A DNA stretch of 64,000 nt, taken from contig NZ_JAICDG010000007.1 of NCBI RefSeq assembly GCF_022751215.1, positions 315,643 through 379,642 of the forward strand, written 5' to 3'. Below are positions 58,550-64,000 of this stretch, in pieces (the stretch's first letter is position 1; the number at the start of each line of letters is the position of its first letter). This DNA comes from Actinomadura terrae. GTDB lineage: Bacteria; Actinomycetota; Actinomycetes; Streptosporangiales; Streptosporangiaceae. Under the pieces are notes generated by a model that was given only the letters and a program-made list of their open reading frames with translations, ran no database searches and was not told the origin of the DNA. Both the position numbers and the translations under genes were made by a program.

Positions 58550-59463
58550 TCGAAGCAGCCGAGACCCTCTGGCTGGACGGCGAGCTCGTGCGCTCGGACA
58601 CCGCACGCGCCGATCTGCTGACCCACACCCTCCACTACGGCTTCGGCGCGTTCGACGGCATCCGCTGCTACCGCCAGGACGACGGCGGTCAGGCCATGTT
58701 CCGTGTGGGCGAGCACATGCGGCGGCTGCGCGACTCGGCCGCGGCCCTGTCCATCCCGATCGAGCACACCGAGGAGACGCTCGTCGAGGCGGCCCGCGGC
58801 ACGATCAAGGCCAACGGCCTCGCCGACGCCTACGTGCGGCCGCTGGTGTACGTCGGCGAACCCAACATCATCTTCGCGCACTGGCTCAACGAGCCCCACA
58901 CGGCGGTGCTCGCCTTCGCCTGGTCGGGCTACTCCGACCGCAACCGCGAGGAGGGCACCACCGCCACCTTCTCCAGCCACCGCAGGCCCAAGGCGCACGC
59001 CGGCCTGTACAAGGCCAAGGCGTGCGGGCACTACCTGCTGAGCGTGGTCGCCTACTCCGAGGCCAAACAGCGCGGCTTCGCACAGGCGATCTTCATCGAC
59101 GAGGACGGCATGGTGTGCGAGGCGACCGGCGAGAACATCTTCGCCGTCCACGGCTCCGTCGTCTCCACCCCGCCCGCGTCCCGCTCGCTCCTGCCCGGCA
59201 TCACCCGCGACACCGTCATGCGCCTGGCCGCGGACCTGGGCTACGAGGTGGTCGAGCGCGATCTCGGCACCGACGACCTGCTCGGCGCCACCGAGGTCTT
59301 CAGCACGGGAACGGCGTCCGAGCTGCTCCCGATCCCGGAGATCGACGGCCGCAAGATCGGCGGCGGCGCCTTCGGCCCGGTCACCCAGTCGCTCCAGCAG
59401 ACGATGATGGACATCGTGCGCGGCCGCGCCCCCGACCCCCGAGGCTGGATGACCCCGGTCTGA
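58546..59463 (+). CDS. Branched-chain amino acid aminotransferase (class IV)
   Basis: 305 residues, fold-type IV. LTHTLHYGFGAFDGIRCYRQDDG, RMRRL-like MRRLRDSAAALSI, the PLP lysine in AGLYKAKACGHYL, and CEATGENIFAVHGSVVSTPP are the standard IlvE signature; LPGITRDTVMRLAADLGYEV and EVFSTGTASELLPI complete it. It interconverts Leu, Ile and Val with their 2-oxoacids. GTG 58546 overlaps the methyltransferase stop. The neighbouring dehydrogenase at 53688 acts on the same substrate class, which suggests local branched-chain amino acid supply. Confidence 0.93.
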   Translation: MIEAAETLWLDGELVRSDTARADLLTHTLHYGFGAFDGIRCYRQDDGGQAMFRVGEHMRRLRDSAAALSIPIEHTEETLVEAARGTIKANGLADAYVRPLVYVGEPNIIFAHWLNEPHTAVLAFAWSGYSDRNREEGTTATFSSHRRPKAHAGLYKAKACGHYLLSVVAYSEAKQRGFAQAIFIDEDGMVCEATGENIFAVHGSVVSTPPASRSLLPGITRDTVMRLAADLGYEVVERDLGTDDLLGATEVFSTGTASELLPIPEIDGRKIGGGAFGPVTQSLQQTMMDIVRGRAPDPRGWMTPV

Positions 59464-59567
59464 CTAACCCCCACCACCGAACAGGCGTTCGTCCCCCCAG
59501 CCTTCCAGCGCCGCCTCGTTTTGTTCGGGTGTTGCGGCTCATGGCGGCGGGTTCGTCATGCCTGCTT

Positions 59568-60353
59568 CTAACGGGTGATTGCGGCTTCCAGGCCGTCCAG
59601 GACCAGGGTCAGGCCGCCCTCGAACGCCTCGCGGGAGGCGAGTTCGAGGTAGGTGGCGCACTCGCCGTCGGGGGTGAACGGGGGGCTCTCGGTTTCGAGG
59701 CGCACCAGCGCGGGGTAGCGGTGGGCGAAGTCGGGGGCGACCTCCGTCAGGACGTCGGTGCGCGCGTACCACCAGTCCGCCTCCGAGGTCCCGGTCGAGT
59801 CGATGACCTGCCGCGACTCGGTGAGGGTCTGGGCCGAGCCGCGCACCACCTGCGACAGCGCCGCCACCGCGCGCCGGGTGTCGCGGGCGCCGAGGCCCGT
59901 GCCGGACAGGACGCCGAGCAGCGTCTCCAGCGCGCGGTACTCGTTCGGGCCGAGCACCGGCCTGGCCTGCGAGACCTGGAGCATCCACGGATGGCGCAGG
60001 TAGAAGGCCCAGGAGTCCTCCGCCCAGGCCATGACCGCCGGGCGCCAGCCCGCCGAAGTGTCGTAGGCGTCCGGTAGTTCTGCGAGGGCGCGGTCGTACA
60101 TCAGGTCGACCAGCTCGCTCTTCCCCGGGACGTAGGTGTACAGGGCCATGGCCGTCCGACCGAGCCGCTCCCCCACCGCGCGCATCGACAACGCCGCCAT
60201 GCCCTCGGCGTCGGCGACGGCGATCGCCGCCGCCACGATGACCTCCACGCTCAGGCCGGGTCTCGGGCCCGGACGCGGGCCGGGCTCGGCGCCCGGACGC
60301 CACAGCAGGTCCATCGTGCGGCGCGCGTCGCCCTGCCCGGCGAAGACGACCAA
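59568..60353 (-). CDS. TetR-family transcriptional regulator
   Basis: About 261 residues. The N-terminal HTH is clear: IVAAAIAVADAEGMAALSMRAVGERLGRTAMALYTYVPGKSELVDLMYDRAL. The C-terminal domain is of the TetR_C type that follows such drug-linked repressors. It may start at 60353 or at the ATG near 60314. Divergent from the UvrA-like gene with only 75 bp between them, so it most likely represses that gene and responds to a drug-like ligand. Confidence 0.9.
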   Translation of the reverse strand: MVVFAGQGDARRTMDLLWRPGAEPGPRPGPRPGLSVEVIVAAAIAVADAEGMAALSMRAVGERLGRTAMALYTYVPGKSELVDLMYDRALAELPDAYDTSAGWRPAVMAWAEDSWAFYLRHPWMLQVSQARPVLGPNEYRALETLLGVLSGTGLGARDTRRAVAALSQVVRGSAQTLTESRQVIDSTGTSEADWWYARTDVLTEVAPDFAHRYPALVRLETESPPFTPDGECATYLELASREAFEGGLTLVLDGLEAAITR

Positions 60354-60405
60354 AGTGGACTCCTTATGCCATAAACTGATGCGGCACTGCCAACTCCTTA
60401 CAGCC

Positions 60406-60413
60406 TAAGCTTA
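60406..60413. promoter_or_regulatory. Short palindrome in the TetR / UvrA-like intergenic region
   Basis: TAAGCTTA at 60406-60413 is a perfect 8-bp palindrome in the 75-bp divergent gap and only 15 bp before the UvrA-like start. It could be the core of a TetR operator, but it is short and may be chance. Confidence 0.35.
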
Positions 60414-60428
60414 TCAAGCCGAAGGAAG

Positions 60429-62705
<2,277 letters not shown>

Positions 62706-62717
62706 CCGCGGCCGGCG

Positions 62718-62744
62718 GCCTGGCTCGGCTCAGCCGAGCCAGGC
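62718..62744. terminator. 12-bp perfect hairpin at the UvrA-like / PNPOx convergent junction
   Basis: Arms 62718-62729 and 62733-62744 pair around a 3-nt loop. It lies 12 bp after the UvrA-like stop and overlaps the end of the convergent PNPOx gene, so it can stop transcription from both sides. Confidence 0.7.
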
Positions 62745-63185
62745 GCCGTCGCGCATGAGGTCGCGGCCCTTCAGCTCGTTGACCTCCCGCCACGCCTGGA
62801 TCCGCCGCGGGGTGACGCGGAAGTACAGGTAGGGCGTGGTGAGTTCGCGCGGGTCGAAGCCGGTCTTGGCCGCGAACGCGTCGCCGACGCCCTCGGGCAG
62901 CTCGGCGGCGGTGAGCGGCTCCGCGGCGCCCTCGATGAGGACCACGTCGCGGGTCGGCCCGAGCCCGAGGCGCACCCGGCCGGTGGCCCTCAGGTTCCGC
63001 CCGGTCGGGCTGTCGGCCGGGGTCGCGATCAGCACCGTCGTGCCGTCCCACAGGAACGACAGCGGCACCAGGTACGGGGTCCCCTCGTCCGGGTCCGCGG
63101 TGCTCACCCACGTGTCGACGTCGTGGTCGAGCCGGTGCAGGGTGTCGTGCTTGCGCTGGTCGCTCGTCCGTGCGGGCGGGATCAT
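62730..63185 (-). CDS. PNPOx-fold F420/FMN-dependent protein
   Basis: 151 residues, pyridoxamine-5'-phosphate-oxidase-like split barrel: VDTWVSTADPDEGTPYLVPLSFLWDGTTVLIATPADSPTGRNLRATGRVRLGLGPTRDVVLIEGAAE is the standard 'PPOX class' pattern. Actinobacterial members usually bind F420 or FMN and reduce small molecules. ATG 63185 overlaps the LysR stop (ATGA), so the regulator and enzyme are translated together. Substrate unknown. Confidence 0.87.
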   Translation of the reverse strand: MIPPARTSDQRKHDTLHRLDHDVDTWVSTADPDEGTPYLVPLSFLWDGTTVLIATPADSPTGRNLRATGRVRLGLGPTRDVVLIEGAAEPLTAAELPEGVGDAFAAKTGFDPRELTTPYLYFRVTPRRIQAWREVNELKGRDLMRDGAWLG

Positions 63186-64000
63186 CCTGGGTCATCCTCC
63201 TGGTCAGCCGGTGTGATCCACAAGGATGCACGGTCGCCGGTCGTGCTCGGACCGGGGGGCCCGCCGGGGGCCGACCGCCGGACGGCGTGGACGGCGCGGC
63301 CGACGGCGGGAATCTGGTCGGCCTCGGGATGGTGGACCAGGTACAGGCGCCGGGGCCGGAGCCCGGCGACGGCGGCGACGGCGACCTCGGGGTGCCGGAA
63401 CGCGGTGAGCGCGAGCCCCGGCAGCAGCCCGATCCCGAGGCCCCGCGCGATCAGCGCCTGGGCGACCACATAGTCGTCGGTGCTGTGCCGCACGTCCGGC
63501 GCGAACCCGGCGTCCTCGCAGGCACGGAGCAGGTGGTCGGTGCATCGCTCACAGCCCGAGATCCAGCGCTCCCCCGCGAACGCCCGCAGGTTCACCTCGG
63601 AAGAAAGGTCGGCCGCGTGCGGGTGCGAGTCCGGCAGGACGAGCCGCAGCGGGTCCGCTCCGATCGGGACGTGCTCCAGCCCCGACGGGGCGGCCGCCTC
63701 GTGGCCCTCGTGGGTGAAGACGATGGCGAGGTCGACCTGACCGTCCATCAGCAGGTCGAGCGCCTCCGGCGGTTCCGCCTGCCGCAGCCGGACGTCGATG
63801 CCGGGATGGGTCCGCTTCAGCAGGCTCATCGCGGCGGGGACGAGGGTGGCGCCGGCCGAGGGGAAGGCCGCCAGCCGGACCGTTCCGGCGCGCAGCTCGG
63901 CCAGCGCGCCGATGTCGTCGTCGGCGGCGTGCAGCCGCGCGGCGATGGCCTCGGCGTGCCGCAGCAGCACCCGGCCCGCCTCGGTGAGCTGGACGCCGCG
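63182..64000 (-). CDS. LysR-family transcriptional regulator (N-terminus outside window)
   Basis: The frame enters from the right edge with RGVQLTEAGRVLLRHAEAI, the linker helix that follows the LysR HTH; about 273 residues are visible. The effector domain is typical: AGTVRLAAFPSAGATLVPAAMSLLKRTHPGIDVRLRQAEPPEALDLLMDGQVDLAIV. The HTH itself is beyond 64000. It overlaps the PNPOx-like gene by 4 bp, which is unusual for LysR regulators, which more often sit divergent to their target. Confidence 0.9.
   Translation of the reverse strand, partial: RGVQLTEAGRVLLRHAEAIAARLHAADDDIGALAELRAGTVRLAAFPSAGATLVPAAMSLLKRTHPGIDVRLRQAEPPEALDLLMDGQVDLAIVFTHEGHEAAAPSGLEHVPIGADPLRLVLPDSHPHAADLSSEVNLRAFAGERWISGCERCTDHLLRACEDAGFAPDVRHSTDDYVVAQALIARGLGIGLLPGLALTAFRHPEVAVAAVAGLRPRRLYLVHHPEADQIPAVGRAVHAVRRSAPGGPPGPSTTGDRASLWITPADQEDDPG

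Overview
This 64 kb window is high-GC DNA with GTG/TTG starts, many 4-bp stop/start overlaps (ATGA, GTGA), F420-type enzymes and a fused CobI-CobJ. That is typical of a filamentous actinomycete; an Actinomadura-like genus is a guess. I saw no rRNA, tRNA, CRISPR array, insertion sequence or phage gene. Most of the window is biosynthetic or accessory.

Layout. (A) 1-2515: end of a small operon (substrate-binding-like protein, alpha/beta hydrolase) and a lone methyltransferase. (B) 2571-14484, minus strand: a nine-gene, almost fully translationally coupled operon. It holds a hexapeptide-repeat protein, two alkaline-phosphatase-superfamily proteins, a methyltransferase, a FemAB/GNAT-fold acyltransferase, an 873-residue radical SAM-OB-class II aminoacyl-tRNA-synthetase fusion, a small unknown protein, a second GNAT protein and a berberine-bridge-type FAD oxidase. 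Four 10-bp-phased repeats precede it, and a LuxR-type regulator plus sugar/amine genes (PGI/PMI-like SIS protein, KduD-like SDR, aminotransferase, DUF554) lie upstream at 14679-19424. I recognise no known pathway.

(C) 19425-28280: a 1.2 kb gap, then a secreted alpha/alpha-barrel protein resembling the N-terminal half of intrinsic factor. A cobalamin riboswitch with a Shine-Dalgarno-sequestering hairpin follows. Next come a FhuF-like [2Fe-2S] protein and a RiPP-like cassette: a 40-residue peptide with its own promoter, a strong hairpin, an E1-like/YcaO fusion, an LLM oxidoreductase and a MATE exporter.

(D) 28290-36545: P450 and 2-oxoglutarate oxygenase, divergent from an acyl-tail operon (AMP ligase, ACP, class III aminotransferase, hotdog thioesterase, FabZ-like protein, ketosynthase, truncated ketosynthase-like protein). 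(E) 36508-51802: corrinoid genes cobB, cobA, cobG, cobH, cobIJ, a variant cobQ, a variant cobD, cobF, cobM and a PduO-type adenosyltransferase, interleaved with an ATP-grasp ligase and an SsuD-like LLM monooxygenase. A secreted DUF4430 protein (the other half of an intrinsic factor) and a BtuF-like protein follow. (F) 52021-64000: FAD-linked dehydrogenase, amino acid dehydrogenase, haem-oxygenase-like protein, EamA exporter, D-2-hydroxyacid dehydrogenase, O-methyltransferase, class IV aminotransferase, TetR with a divergent UvrA-like ABC protein, a PNPOx-like protein and a partial LysR regulator.

Working model (inference): C to E may form a B12-centred neighbourhood in which corrinoid synthesis, secreted B12-binding-like halves and a B12-riboswitch-linked RiPP locus sit together. 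The variant CobQ and CobD beside an aminotransferase-containing acyl pathway raise the possibility of a modified, tail-swapped corrinoid. Operon B is an independent candidate for a new aminoacyl-adenylate-dependent pathway.
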